From the NCBI RefSeq assembly GCF_025979885.1, contig NZ_CP110139.1:2929501-2993500 (forward strand): DNA of 64,000 bases. The letters run 5' to 3'. Position 1 is the first letter of the stretch. The number at the start of each line of letters is the position of its first letter. Source of the DNA: Hymenobacter sp. YIM 151500-1. GTDB taxonomy: Bacteria > Bacteroidota > Bacteroidia > Cytophagales > Hymenobacteraceae. This document shows positions 32,559 through 41,250 of this stretch, piece after piece. The translations under genes and the position numbers were made by a program. The notes under the pieces are model-generated. The model did not search any database and was not told where the DNA came from. It saw nothing but the letters and a program-made list of their open reading frames with translations.

Positions 32559-33677
32559 GTGTACAACTATTTCTTTTTCAAAGTCTTGTCGTCAAATTTC
32601 GTTCCATTTGCCGCGCCCTGGTTTGCGCCGGCCCTGCTTGCCTGGTACCCTCGCCACCGCCGCGACCTGCCCTGGCGCCACACCCGCGACCCGTACGCCA
32701 TCTGGCTGTCGGAGGTAATCCTGCAGCAAACCCGCGTGAAACAGGGCCTGCCCTACTACCTCGACTTCATCACCACCTACCCTACCGTGCACGACCTGGC
32801 CGCCGCTCCGCAGGATGAAGTGCTGCGCCACTGGCAGGGGCTGGGCTACTACTCGCGGGCCCGCAACATGCACCACACGGCCCAGCAGGTGGTGCAGGAG
32901 CACGGCGGGCAGTTTCCGGGTTCTTACGCCGAGTTGCTGAAGCTGCGTGGAGTAGGTCAGTACACGGCCGCCGCCATTGCCTCCTTTGCCTACGACGAGC
33001 AAGTGGCCGTGCTCGACGGCAATGTGTACCGGGTGCTGGCCCGCGTATTCGGCATCACGGCCGACATTGCCGCTCCTGCCAGCCGCAAGATCTTCCAGCA
33101 GCTAGCCGATACGCTGATTCCGGCCGAACACCCGGCCGAGTTCAACCAGGCCATTATGGAGTTCGGGGCTATTCAGTGCACACCGGTGAAGCCGGACTGT
33201 TTGTTTTGCCCGTTGCAAAGCCAGTGCTACGCCTTTCAGCACGGCATGGTGCAGGAGCTGCCCGTTAAGAGCAAGGCCAAAGCCGGCCGCACCCGCTACT
33301 TCCACTACCTGGTGCTACGCTACGGCGACACGCTGTACATGCGCAAGCGCGGCCCAAAGGATATTTGGGAAGGCCTGTACGATTTTGCTCTGCTGGAAAC
33401 CGATGCGCCGGAGCTGCCGGCTCAGGAAGTAGTAGCGGCCGTGGAAGCTTTGGGCGGACAAGTGGCTGCTACGTTGGCCGAGGAGCCCGTGCGTAGTCTG
33501 CGCCACGTGCTCAGCCACCAGAAAGTAGAAGCCAAGTTTCATCCGGTGTGGCTGGCCGCGCCGCTGCCGGATGCCGCGCTACAAAAAGTTGGCTTGACTC
33601 CTTATCAGCTGAGCCAGATAGAGGAGCTACCGAAGTCCATGCTGGTTACTAATTATATTAGCAGTATCGCTATTTAA
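32559..33677 (+). CDS. mutY: A/G-specific adenine glycosylase
   Basis: A 372-residue repair glycosylase removing adenine opposite 8-oxoguanine. Catalytic Glu is in SEVILQQTRV, the helix-hairpin-helix is LRGVGQYTAAAIASF, catalytic Asp is in VLDGNVYRVLARV, and the FeS ligands are CTPVKPDCLFCPLQSQC. The C-terminal NUDIX-like 8-oxoG recognition domain follows (RKRGPKDIWEGLYDFALLET, LRHVLSHQKVEAKFHPVWL). The ATG at 32559 gives MYNYFFFKVLSSNF; the exact start is not certain. It is followed by ssb and gldD, the conserved Bacteroidota order. Confidence 0.96.
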   Translation: MYNYFFFKVLSSNFVPFAAPWFAPALLAWYPRHRRDLPWRHTRDPYAIWLSEVILQQTRVKQGLPYYLDFITTYPTVHDLAAAPQDEVLRHWQGLGYYSRARNMHHTAQQVVQEHGGQFPGSYAELLKLRGVGQYTAAAIASFAYDEQVAVLDGNVYRVLARVFGITADIAAPASRKIFQQLADTLIPAEHPAEFNQAIMEFGAIQCTPVKPDCLFCPLQSQCYAFQHGMVQELPVKSKAKAGRTRYFHYLVLRYGDTLYMRKRGPKDIWEGLYDFALLETDAPELPAQEVVAAVEALGGQVAATLAEEPVRSLRHVLSHQKVEAKFHPVWLAAPLPDAALQKVGLTPYQLSQIEELPKSMLVTNYISSIAI

Positions 33678-33688
33678 TTTCTAAAATA

Positions 33689-33720
33689 ATTGGAATCAAG
33701 AATAGTATATCGTATATTTA
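33689..33720 (+). promoter_or_regulatory. Possible promoter of ssb
   Basis: ATTG (33689-33692), 20 bases, then TATATTTA (33713-33720), seven of eight to TANNTTTG, in a clearly AT-rich gap of 94 bases between mutY and ssb. Confidence 0.45.
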
Positions 33721-33771
33721 AGCTTAGAAACATTTCCTTATTTCCTACTTAACCTTTTACCAGTAAGCACA

Positions 33772-34194
33772 ATGGCAAGCGTCAACAAGGTCATTCTGAT
33801 TGGCCACCTGGGCAAAGACCCGGAAGTTCGTCACCTGGAAGGCGGCAATGTGGTAGCCAATTTCACCATGGCTACCAACGAGTACTACAAAGACAAGCAA
33901 GGTACCCGCGTGGAGCGTACTGAATGGCATACCATTGCGGCGTGGCGCAACCTGGCCGAGCTGGCCGAGAAATACCTACGCAAAGGCCAGCAGGTGTACG
34001 TGGAGGGCCGCATCCGCACCCGCCAGTACCAGGACAAGGAAAACCAGACCCGCTACATCACCGAAATCGTAGCCGAGGAAATTTCCCTGCTCGGCAGCCG
34101 GCCCCAGTCGGGCGAAGCCGTGCCGCAACCGGCCGCTGCCGAAGCACCGACCACCTTCCGGCAGGAACCTGAACTGGATCAGTTGCCGTTTTAA
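33772..34194 (+). CDS. ssb: Single-stranded DNA-binding protein
   Basis: A 140-residue SSB of replication and repair. The OB fold is evident in VNKVILIGHLGKDPEVRHLE, NVVANFTMATNEYYKDKQGT and EWHTIAAWRNLAELAEKYLR, followed by KGQQVYVEGRIRTRQYQD. The C-terminus ends ELDQLPF, a variant of the acidic tip that recruits partner proteins. The spacer is short, giving a compact SSB typical of the phylum. A terminator follows. Confidence 0.96.
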   Translation: MASVNKVILIGHLGKDPEVRHLEGGNVVANFTMATNEYYKDKQGTRVERTEWHTIAAWRNLAELAEKYLRKGQQVYVEGRIRTRQYQDKENQTRYITEIVAEEISLLGSRPQSGEAVPQPAAAEAPTTFRQEPELDQLPF

Positions 34195-34217
34195 GGTGCT
34201 GGTCCTGATTACTCGAA

Positions 34218-34244
34218 AGCCTCGGCTCCGGCCGGGGCTTTTTT
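34218..34244 (+). terminator. Terminator after ssb
   Basis: AGCCTCGG pairs with CCGGGGCT (seven of eight) around a six-base loop and is followed by six T. Confidence 0.85.
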
Positions 34245-34337
34245 GTGGTCGGGTTCCGCCGGTGAGTGGAGCACCAGCTCTGGTGTTCTGTGGCGACGTT
34301 GTGGCTACCTTTACTTTTTCATTCGTCTGCTTTCCGC

Positions 34338-34931
34338 ATGACTCTTTCTCGATTTTTGCGCGCTGGGTGGGCGGTGCCGCTGTTGCTGCTGGCCGCCGGC
34401 TGCTCGTCTACGCCCGATTTCACGCCCAAGCCCAAGGGATACAACCGCATCGACCTGCCCCCGCACGCTTATCAGCAGCTGGCGCCGGGGCACCCATACA
34501 CGTTTCAGTACTCGCGCTACGCCCGGATTTTGCGCGACTCATCCTACCTGGCGCAGCCGCACTGGATTAACGTGTACTACCCACAGCTCCAGGCCAACGT
34601 GCAGATAACCTACGCCGACCTGCGCCAGAATAACCGGCTCACTAACAAGATGCTGGAGGATGCCCGTAAGCTCACCAGCAAGCACCAGATTAAGGCCACG
34701 GCTATTGACGAAAGCGTGCTGAAAACGCCGGCGGGTATGCGGGTGTCGGTGTTTGAGCTACAGGGCGACGTGCCCAGCCAGTACCAGTTCTATACCACCG
34801 ACAGCACCCGGCACTTCTTCCGCGGCGCCCTGTACTTCCGCACCGCTACTGCTAATGACTCCCTGGCCCCGGTCATTGACTACGTGAAAAAGGACATTAT
34901 TCAGCTCCTCAACACGCTGAAATATCAGTGA
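34338..34931 (+). CDS. gldD: Gliding motility lipoprotein GldD
   Basis: A 197-residue lipoprotein (signal [12 protein letters not shown], lipobox Cys near residue 22). The mature part has the GldD hallmarks [27 protein letters not shown] and [20 protein letters not shown], ending in [16 protein letters not shown]. GldD is required for gliding in Flavobacterium and lies with mutY and ssb in that phylum. The usual downstream gldE is absent here: recG follows. The ATG at 34338 starts the signal peptide; an upstream in-frame ATG would precede it with unrelated residues. Confidence 0.92.
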   Translation: MTLSRFLRAGWAVPLLLLAAGCSSTPDFTPKPKGYNRIDLPPHAYQQLAPGHPYTFQYSRYARILRDSSYLAQPHWINVYYPQLQANVQITYADLRQNNRLTNKMLEDARKLTSKHQIKATAIDESVLKTPAGMRVSVFELQGDVPSQYQFYTTDSTRHFFRGALYFRTATANDSLAPVIDYVKKDIIQLLNTLKYQ

Positions 34932-34936
34932 ATTGG

Positions 34937-35048
34937 TTAGCCGCAAGCCATAAGCTGCAAGCTACAAGCTTTTGTTCTGATAGCTTGTGGCTTGCAGCTT
35001 ATGGCTTGTAGCTCCCAACTTGCCGCTTAAAGCTTACGGCTTGCAGCT
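34937..35048. repeat. AAGCT-family palindrome, copy 2
   Basis: Left arm 34937-34970, right arm 34982-35013, and a third degenerate arm 35019-35048, all of AAGCTTGYRGCTTR-type words. The loop holds TTGTTCTGATA, like that at 3323-3331. It starts five bases after the gldD stop and ends five bases before the recG ATG. Confidence 0.88.
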
Positions 35049-35053
35049 GATCC

Positions 35054-37153
35054 ATGAGCAACTTCTTTCAAACCAAAATAGAATACCTGCGCGGCGTGGG
35101 GCTGCAACGGGCGCAGCTGCTGCAAAAGGAGCTGAACCTGTTCACCTACGGCGACCTGATTCAGCGCTACCCCTTCCGCTACCTCGACCGCACGCAGTTC
35201 TACAACATCTGCGACCTGCACGACGACTTGCCCTACGTGCAGGTGAAAGGCATTTTGCGGGGCCGCGAAGTGCTGGGCGAAGGGCCCAAAAAGCGCATGG
35301 TAGCCAAAGTGACCGATGCCAGCGGGGAGTTGGAGCTGGTGTGGTTTAAGGGCATCAACTACCTGGAGAAGGTTATCAAGAACCACCAGGAGTACATTGT
35401 GTTCGGCAAGCCCACGATGTTCAACGGCCGCCCCCAGATGGCCCACCCCGAGCTGGAAGAAGTAACCGAGCAGAAGCCCGGCCAGAGCTACTTGCAGCCG
35501 GTGTACAACACCTCCGAAAAGCTCAAGAACTACCACCGCATCGACAGCAAGGCCATTGCCCGCATGGTGGCCGACTTGCTCAAGATTGCCCTGCCCCACG
35601 TGCACGAAACGCTGTCGGAAGACCTGATCCGGCAGTATGGGCTAATGAACAAGGCGACGGCGTTGCAGCAGATTCACTTTCCGCAAAGCACCGAGCTGCT
35701 CCAGGCGGCCCGGTTCCGGCTCAAGTTTGAGGAGCTGTTTTATGTGCAGCTTAAGCTCTTGCGCCAGAAAACCCAGCGCAAAGTGGAACTGGCCGGGCAG
35801 ATTTTCAAGGAAGTGCCTACGCTGGTGCATTTCTACAAGAACGTCATGCCCTTCGACCTTACGGGGGCGCAAAAGCGGGTTATCCACGACATCTACAAGG
35901 ATTTTTGCTCGGGCAAGCAGATGAACCGCCTGTTGCAGGGCGACGTAGGCTCGGGCAAAACTATTGTGGCCTTCATCAGTATGCTCATGGCCGCCGACAA
36001 CGGGGCCCAGAGCTGCCTGATGGCGCCCACCGAAATTCTGGCCGACCAGCACTACACCGGCCTAAAGCAGTACGCCGACATGCTGGGCCTGAACATCGGC
36101 AAGCTCACGGGCAGTACCCGCACCGCCGAGCGGCGGGTACTGCACGAGCAGCTGCGCTCCGGCGAGATGCATATGCTGGTGGGCACCCACGCCCTGCTCG
36201 AAGATGTGGTGCAGTTCCGCAACCTGGGCCTCACCATCATGGACGAGCAGCACCGCTTTGGGGTGGCCCAGCGCTCTAAGCTCTGGCAGAAAAACCCCGA
36301 CGTCATTCCGCACGTGCTAGTGATGACGGCCACGCCCATTCCGCGCACCCTGGCCATGACCCTGTACGGCGACCTGGACGTGTCGGTGATTGACGAGCTG
36401 CCGGCCGGCCGCAAGCCCATCGTAACCGTGCACCGCTACGACGCCAACCGCCTCAAGGTGTTTCAGTTCCTGCGCGACCAAATCAACCTGGGCCGGCAGG
36501 TGTACATTGTGTACCCGCTGATTGAGGAAAGCGAGGCCATGGCCGACTACAAAGACCTTATGGACGGCTACGAAAGCGTGGCCCGCGCCTTTCCGGAGTT
36601 TCAGATCAGCATTGTGCACGGGCGCATGACGGCTGGGGAAAAGGACGCCGAAATGCAACGCTTCGTGGAGCGCAAAACGCAGATTATGGTGGCGACTACC
36701 GTTATTGAGGTGGGTGTGAACGTGCCCAATGCCTCCGTGATGGTCATTGAAAGCACCGAGCGGTTTGGCCTCTCGCAGCTGCACCAGCTCCGGGGCCGGG
36801 TGGGCCGGGGCGCCGAGCAGAGCTACTGCATTCTGATGAGCGGCTACAAGCTCAGCAAAGACTCGCGCACCCGCATCGAAACTATGGTGCGCACCAACAA
36901 CGGCTTTGAGATTGCCGACATTGACTTGAAGCTGCGTGGCCCCGGCGACCTGATGGGCACCCAGCAGAGCGGCGTGCTCGACCTGCTCATTGCCGACCTG
37001 GCCAAGGACGGCCGCATCCTGACCGAAAGCCGCGCCGCCGCCCAAGCCATTCTCAACGATGACCCCGGCCTGGCCAAACCCGAAAACCGCCCCATCCGCC
37101 AGCACATCGAAAGCCTGCCCGCCACGGCCGTCAACTGGAGCCGCATCAGCTAG
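35054..37153 (+). CDS. recG: ATP-dependent DNA helicase RecG
   Basis: A 699-residue branch-migration helicase for recombination and stalled forks. The N-terminal wedge domain contains the OB fold (VQVKGILRGREVLGEG, VAKVTDASGELELVWFKG). Helicase motifs follow: LLQGDVGSGKTIVAF, MAPTEILADQHY, DEQHRFGVAQR, VMTATPIPRTLAMTLYGDLD and QLRGRVGRGAEQSYC, with the TRG tail MGTQQSGVLDL. Full length. Its start follows a palindrome with only five bases between, so the ribosome binding region lies in the element (CTTGCAGCTGATCC). Confidence 0.96.
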   Translation: MSNFFQTKIEYLRGVGLQRAQLLQKELNLFTYGDLIQRYPFRYLDRTQFYNICDLHDDLPYVQVKGILRGREVLGEGPKKRMVAKVTDASGELELVWFKGINYLEKVIKNHQEYIVFGKPTMFNGRPQMAHPELEEVTEQKPGQSYLQPVYNTSEKLKNYHRIDSKAIARMVADLLKIALPHVHETLSEDLIRQYGLMNKATALQQIHFPQSTELLQAARFRLKFEELFYVQLKLLRQKTQRKVELAGQIFKEVPTLVHFYKNVMPFDLTGAQKRVIHDIYKDFCSGKQMNRLLQGDVGSGKTIVAFISMLMAADNGAQSCLMAPTEILADQHYTGLKQYADMLGLNIGKLTGSTRTAERRVLHEQLRSGEMHMLVGTHALLEDVVQFRNLGLTIMDEQHRFGVAQRSKLWQKNPDVIPHVLVMTATPIPRTLAMTLYGDLDVSVIDELPAGRKPIVTVHRYDANRLKVFQFLRDQINLGRQVYIVYPLIEESEAMADYKDLMDGYESVARAFPEFQISIVHGRMTAGEKDAEMQRFVERKTQIMVATTVIEVGVNVPNASVMVIESTERFGLSQLHQLRGRVGRGAEQSYCILMSGYKLSKDSRTRIETMVRTNNGFEIADIDLKLRGPGDLMGTQQSGVLDLLIADLAKDGRILTESRAAAQAILNDDPGLAKPENRPIRQHIESLPATAVNWSRIS

Positions 37154-37183
37154 GCGCAGAACATTGTATCACCACGGTATACG

Positions 37184-37223
37184 AAGGCCCCATGCTTCCT
37201 TCATCGAGGTAACATGGGGCCTT
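37184..37223 (+). terminator. Hairpin after recG
   Basis: AAGGCCCCATG (37184-37194) pairs perfectly with CATGGGGCCTT (37213-37223); only a short T-run follows. Confidence 0.7.
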
Positions 37224-37243
37224 TGCAGGTGCTGACTGGACAC

Positions 37244-37267
37244 AAAAAAGGCGACATCTGCGTCGCC
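37244..37267 (-). terminator. Terminator of the small exported gene
   Basis: GGCGAC (37250-37255) pairs with GTCGCC (37262-37267), followed on the minus strand by six T. Confidence 0.75.
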
Positions 37268-37286
37268 TACCGAGTATCGTACTTAC

Positions 37287-37526
37287 TTATTCAAAAGAAA
37301 CTGTGGTGGTCGTTGCCGGAGCAGTAGCCTGCCACAATCGGCTGCCACTGCCCGGAACCGGGCCTTTAACAGCCGGGTGCACCGGCAATACAGAGGCGTT
37401 GCGCACGGGCACTACCAGTACCTGAGGAGCTGCTTTTGCGGTGGTAGCTTGCTTGTCTGCTTGCTTCGTTATCTTGCCGATAACGACCAAGCTAAGCATG
37501 AGAGAAAACCGGAGTAATGATTTCAT
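37287..37526 (-). CDS. Small exported protein, unknown function
   Basis: A 79-residue protein. The N-terminus (MKSLLRFSLMLSLVVIG) is a short signal or anchor helix; the rest is Lys/Ala/Val/Pro-rich without recognisable domain (QVLVVPVRNASVLPV). A terminator directly downstream and an AT-rich gap upstream support that it is a real gene. No homologue recognised. Confidence 0.5.
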   Translation of the reverse strand: MKSLLRFSLMLSLVVIGKITKQADKQATTAKAAPQVLVVPVRNASVLPVHPAVKGPVPGSGSRLWQATAPATTTTVSFE

Positions 37527-37940
37527 AGCGGTATGCGTGTTTTGATCGGGGCGGGGGTCAGCAAATTCTACGCCAGTCCGGAGCGACGCCGTAAAATTTC
37601 TGTAAAGTTGGAGGTAAGGGGGCAGCTATGTTTCGATAGGCTTCGAATTCAAGGGTATGAGGACTTATAAGTTACCACATAATCTTTATATTATAAAATA
37701 CAAAAATCCACTCGCCGTCGAGGTTAGATCCTATCGTGTTGTCTGTTCGTTTTGCAAAGTAAACGGATAGCCCCCCTAGTTGTACCATGGCTTTTGATTA
37801 AGTATGTATCAACAAATTGTTACATACCCCTTTCCTGTACGGTCCTTTTGCCCATTTGTACCGAATGCTGGTAAAGATGGGTACCTTTGGAGAGTACAGT
37901 TTTGTGCTTTAAGCTCTTTGTTCATTCAACACCCGTTTCC
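37527..37940. promoter_or_regulatory. AT-rich divergent gap with a promoter at 37855-37889
   Basis: This 414-base gap separates two divergent genes and is clearly AT-rich between 37660 and 37880. On the plus strand TTTG (37855-37858), 23 bases, then TACCTTTG (37882-37889) gives a near-consensus promoter with a slightly long spacer. It places transcription start near 37895, which argues that the downstream gene begins at GTG 37941. No RNA gene or further frame was recognised. Confidence 0.5.
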
Positions 37941-39392
37941 GTGCGTTTCTTTCTTCGTCTTGCGTCCGGCGTGGCCTTATCAGGCTGGCTTTTAGGAACA
38001 GGCCCTGCGCTGGCACAAAAGGTTAAATCCGCCGCTTTCAGCTACGTTCCGGAGAAATCCGACGACCGATATAACCAACGAATCAGCCAGAAAACCCTAG
38101 CCTTGCCAGCCGGCGGCTTTGTAGTACTGGCTCACAAATCGGCCGCGGAATATGCCGTGGAGCGGTACGATGCCGAGCTGAAGCGCCTGTGGAGCACAAC
38201 GCTGCCGCTGGCCGCCGGCGAATCCATCGACGGGTTTGCCCGTAGCAGCAGCCAGGCCCTGGTTGTTGTTCACCAGAACACCGGAGCCGCGCAGCAACTA
38301 TCGGCCCTGACCGTGGACCTGGGCACGGGCCAGAAGACGCCCGCCAAAAAGCTGCTAACCGCCGGCACCCGCGACCGGCGCCCCAGCGTGGCCTTTTCGC
38401 CCGACGGCTCTAAGTTGGTAGCCTGGCGCTACCTCACCCGTAACGAGCAGATCAAGGCCATCAGCGCCAGCGTGTACGACGAGAAGCTGCTGAAGCTCAA
38501 GGACCGCACCTACGACTTCCACGACCAGGGTGGGTTCTTTTCCACCACCGTGCACATCGGCAACGATGGCTCCCAGTTTGTGACCTTGGTGGGCGACGAG
38601 ATGAAGAAGCTAACTGTGCGCCGCTACCGTAACGATGTGCCCGAGGTGAAGGTGATGTCGGTGTCGGTGGGGGGCACGTTCGGGGGCAAGGTGGTCAACG
38701 TGTTTGATTCGCGCTTTGCCCTGCAACCCGACAACGTGCTCTACGCCGCGGCCATTTGCAACGAGCGGCAGTCGGGCCTTTACCACAGCCTGAAGGTCGT
38801 GAAGTTTGACTTTGCCGAACAAGGCGACATGAAATTTGCCCCGGAGTTCAAGTTCACACCCGAGTACCTGGCTGAGGCGAACAAAGCCAGCGGCAGCACC
38901 GCCAAGCGCCTCGAAGACGTGTACCTGACCGACCTACTCCTCACCAACGACAAGCAGCTGGTGGTGCTGGCCGAGAAAAAGTACGAGGAAGGCGGCGACG
39001 ACTCGCCCGGCCACGCGCGGGAGCTGCACCTGTTCGGCTACAACGAGTTTCTGTCGCCAGCCTGGCACAGCATTGTAGCCAAAGACCAGGTAGCACCGGC
39101 CGCCGAGGGCTTCAGCAGTATCGGCTACCGTGCCGCCGTGTTTGGGCCTGAGGTGCAGATTGTAACCTGGGAGAAGCGTAAAAACAAATCGGACCTGTAC
39201 CTGCGCCGCGTGAATGCCCAAACCGGCGTGGTGCAGGAACCGAAAGGCCTGGGCCTGAACGTGGCCGCCGACCAGAACCCCTCCTACGTCAAGGACTTTA
39301 CTACCTGGCTCGACGCCAAAACCCTCATCGGCGTGAGCCGCCCCAGCAAAAAATCAGCAGCCCTGATGCTGAACAAGATTGCCGTGAAGTAG
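37941..39392 (+). CDS. Exported propeller-like protein, unknown function
   Basis: A 483-residue protein. Starting at GTG 37941 gives the signal peptide RFFLRLASGVALSGWLLGTG followed by PALAQ; an in-frame ATG at 37887 would overlap the promoter's -7 element and add 18 residues ahead of the signal. The mature part has repeated strand blocks (GGFVVLAHKSAAEYAVERYD, SVAFSPDGSKLVAWRYLTRN, YLTDLLLTNDKQLVVLAEKK, SDLYLRRVNAQTG), consistent with a beta-propeller. Similar proteins are common in Hymenobacter. No enzymatic motif is seen. Confidence 0.75.
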   Translation: MRFFLRLASGVALSGWLLGTGPALAQKVKSAAFSYVPEKSDDRYNQRISQKTLALPAGGFVVLAHKSAAEYAVERYDAELKRLWSTTLPLAAGESIDGFARSSSQALVVVHQNTGAAQQLSALTVDLGTGQKTPAKKLLTAGTRDRRPSVAFSPDGSKLVAWRYLTRNEQIKAISASVYDEKLLKLKDRTYDFHDQGGFFSTTVHIGNDGSQFVTLVGDEMKKLTVRRYRNDVPEVKVMSVSVGGTFGGKVVNVFDSRFALQPDNVLYAAAICNERQSGLYHSLKVVKFDFAEQGDMKFAPEFKFTPEYLAEANKASGSTAKRLEDVYLTDLLLTNDKQLVVLAEKKYEEGGDDSPGHARELHLFGYNEFLSPAWHSIVAKDQVAPAAEGFSSIGYRAAVFGPEVQIVTWEKRKNKSDLYLRRVNAQTGVVQEPKGLGLNVAADQNPSYVKDFTTWLDAKTLIGVSRPSKKSAALMLNKIAVK

Positions 39393-39432
39393 AACCACGG
39401 ATTAGACAGATTTTTCGGATTTCGCGGATTTA
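39393..39432. repeat. ACGGATTAGACAGATT-type repeat
   Basis: Directly after the TAG of the propeller gene lies a run of CGGATT and CAGATT words spaced about ten bases apart. The related tract at 41207-41250 carries the complementary strand, so the two flank gdhA in opposite orientation. Confidence 0.65.
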
Positions 39433-39441
39433 GTGCATGAG

Positions 39442-39474
39442 AAAAGCCGCTCTTGGTAGCAAGAGCGGCTTTTT
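39442..39474. terminator. Bidirectional terminator
   Basis: AAAAGCCGCTCTT pairs with AAGAGCGGCTTTTT around a short loop. Confidence 0.9.
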
Positions 39475-39489
39475 GTACTGTAACACCAA

Positions 39490-39602
39490 TTAGACCGTCC
39501 TGCTGAGCGCAGGCGCAGCCGTAGTCAAATCGTCTCTACCGCTTCGTCCGCACGATTGAGGTAGATGCTTCGGCAAGCAGACGCCGGATGGAGCAGGACG
39601 GC
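39490..39602. repeat. GTCCTGCTGAGC palindrome (third copy of the family)
   Basis: Left arm 39490-39538 (TAGACCGTCCTGCTGAGCGC... to GTCTCT) and right arm 39558-39602 (GGTAGATGCTTCGGC... GAGCAGGACGG) are degenerate. The loop CTACCGCTTCGTCCGCACGA is nearly that of the copy at 5885-5992. It lies 15 bases beyond the gdhA stop. Confidence 0.8.
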
Positions 39603-39617
39603 TGGTGAAGCTGTTGC

Positions 39618-41048
39618 TTACGGGAAGATGCCCAGGGCCTGGTAGCTGACACCTATCTTCTCAATGGCGCTGTAGAAGGCGGCGGTGCGCAGATCGGTGA
39701 TGCCTTCCACGTCGTCCATCACCTTGCGGATGGAATGGTAGGCGGTAATCATGGTGTCTTCGAGGCCGGAGCGCACCAGGTCAATTTCGTCGGCGCCGTG
39801 CACGATAAGCTGGCGCTCTTCCGGGGTGAGGGTTTTGCCGGTGGTGCGCTCAATGGTTTCGACCAGGCGGCGCATGGCACTTTCCTCGGCCCGCTTGCCC
39901 ATGCGCCCAAACCGCACGTTCGACAGGTTTTTCAGCCACTCAAAATAGGATACCGTTACGCCGCCAGCATTCAGGTAGAGGTCGGGCAAGATGACCACGC
40001 CACGCTCCAGCAGAATCTTTTCGGCGGCTTGGGTGGTGGGGCCGTTGGCGCCTTCAGCAATGATTTTGGCTTTGATGGCAGCCGCGTTGCCTTCGTGAAT
40101 CTGGTTTTCCAGGGCCGCCGGCAGCAGCACGTCGCACTCCTGCTCCAGCAGGTCGAGGGAGTTTGGCACGTCCTGGGCGCCAGCAAAACCCAGGATGGAG
40201 CCCGTTTGCTGGCGGTGCCGGAACACGGCTTCCACATCCAAGCCGGTTTCCTGATAAATACCGCCTTCCCGCTCGGCAATGCCGGTAATCAGGGCGCCGG
40301 CCTGCTGGCAGAAGTGGGCCGCGTAGTAGCCCACGTTGCCCAACCCCTGCACAATGATGCGCTTGCCGGCAATGCCGCTGCTCAGCCCCATTTTCCGGAG
40401 CATGGGCTCGTCGAGCAGCAATTCGCGCAGGCCGTAGAACACGCCCAAGCCCGTGGCTTCGGTGCGGCCCCGGATGCCGCCCTGGCCCACTGGCTTGCCC
40501 GTCACGCAGCCCAGGGCGTTGGTGTCGCCGTACTTGAAGGTCATATAGGTGTCGGCAATCCAGGCCATTTCGCGGCTGCCGGTGCCGTAGTCGGGGGCGG
40601 GCACATCCATGCCGGGGCCGATGAGGTTTTTCTTGATTAGCTCACTGGCGTAGCGCCGCGTTACGCGCTCCAGCACGTGCTCCGGTGTAGTACGGGGGTT
40701 GATTTTAACGCCGCCTTTGGCCCCGCCAAATGGTACGTCCACGAGGGCGCACTTGAATGTCATGAGCGTAGCCAGGGCCATAACCTCTTCCTCATCCACG
40801 TACACGCTGTAGCGGATACCGCCCTTGCTGGGCAGCTTATGGTGGCTGTGCTGCACCCGAATGCCCTCGAACACCTGCACATGCCCGTCAACTTCCACCG
40901 GGAAGTTCACTTTGTAAATACTGTTGCAGACCCGAATCTGCGCCAGAATGCCGGGGTCCAGCTTAGAAAAGCTGGCCGCGTGGTCGTAGAACTGCAGTAC
41001 GCTTTCGTAGAAATCCTTGCCCTTTACCTGTTCATTGGCGGTGCTCAT
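39618..41048 (-). CDS. gdhA: Glutamate dehydrogenase
   Basis: A 476-residue Glu/Leu/Phe/Val-family dehydrogenase. Substrate and catalytic residues are in [28 protein letters not shown] and [14 protein letters not shown]; the nucleotide domain starts [17 protein letters not shown]. The sequence is of the GluDH-2 type with short N-terminus. It links 2-oxoglutarate and ammonium to glutamate in the cytosol. It lies downstream of acyl-CoA dehydrogenase on the same strand, but a terminator separates them. Confidence 0.94.
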   Translation of the reverse strand: MSTANEQVKGKDFYESVLQFYDHAASFSKLDPGILAQIRVCNSIYKVNFPVEVDGHVQVFEGIRVQHSHHKLPSKGGIRYSVYVDEEEVMALATLMTFKCALVDVPFGGAKGGVKINPRTTPEHVLERVTRRYASELIKKNLIGPGMDVPAPDYGTGSREMAWIADTYMTFKYGDTNALGCVTGKPVGQGGIRGRTEATGLGVFYGLRELLLDEPMLRKMGLSSGIAGKRIIVQGLGNVGYYAAHFCQQAGALITGIAEREGGIYQETGLDVEAVFRHRQQTGSILGFAGAQDVPNSLDLLEQECDVLLPAALENQIHEGNAAAIKAKIIAEGANGPTTQAAEKILLERGVVILPDLYLNAGGVTVSYFEWLKNLSNVRFGRMGKRAEESAMRRLVETIERTTGKTLTPEERQLIVHGADEIDLVRSGLEDTMITAYHSIRKVMDDVEGITDLRTAAFYSAIEKIGVSYQALGIFP

Positions 41049-41118
41049 GTGCGGTGGGGTTTACGTGGGAGTATTTCCGTGCAAACGGCAGCTGCTGGCC
41101 CTACGTTGTGCTACAAGC

Positions 41119-41151
41119 AAAAAGCCGCTCCCGAAACCGGAAGCGGCTTTT
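41119..41151. terminator. Terminator between acyl-CoA dehydrogenase and gdhA
   Basis: AAAAGCCGCT and AGCGGCTTTT form a 10-bp stem with flanking A and T tracts. Confidence 0.85.
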
Positions 41152-41206
41152 CTACTATCCAGACTCCCGGAATCTACAGCCGGCTACCTGCCAGTAGCGC
41201 ACTGAT

Positions 41207-41250
41207 AGAATCCGTAAAATCTGTCTGTAATCCGTTTAATCTGTGATTTA
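41207..41250. repeat. AATCACAGATTAAACGGATT repeat at the acyl-CoA dehydrogenase stop
   Basis: On the minus strand it reads TAAATCACAGATTAAACGG followed by more CAGATT and CGGATT words. Its first three bases are the stop codon of the acyl-CoA dehydrogenase. It shares AATCACAGATT with the two copies at 9672 and 28894. Confidence 0.75.
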
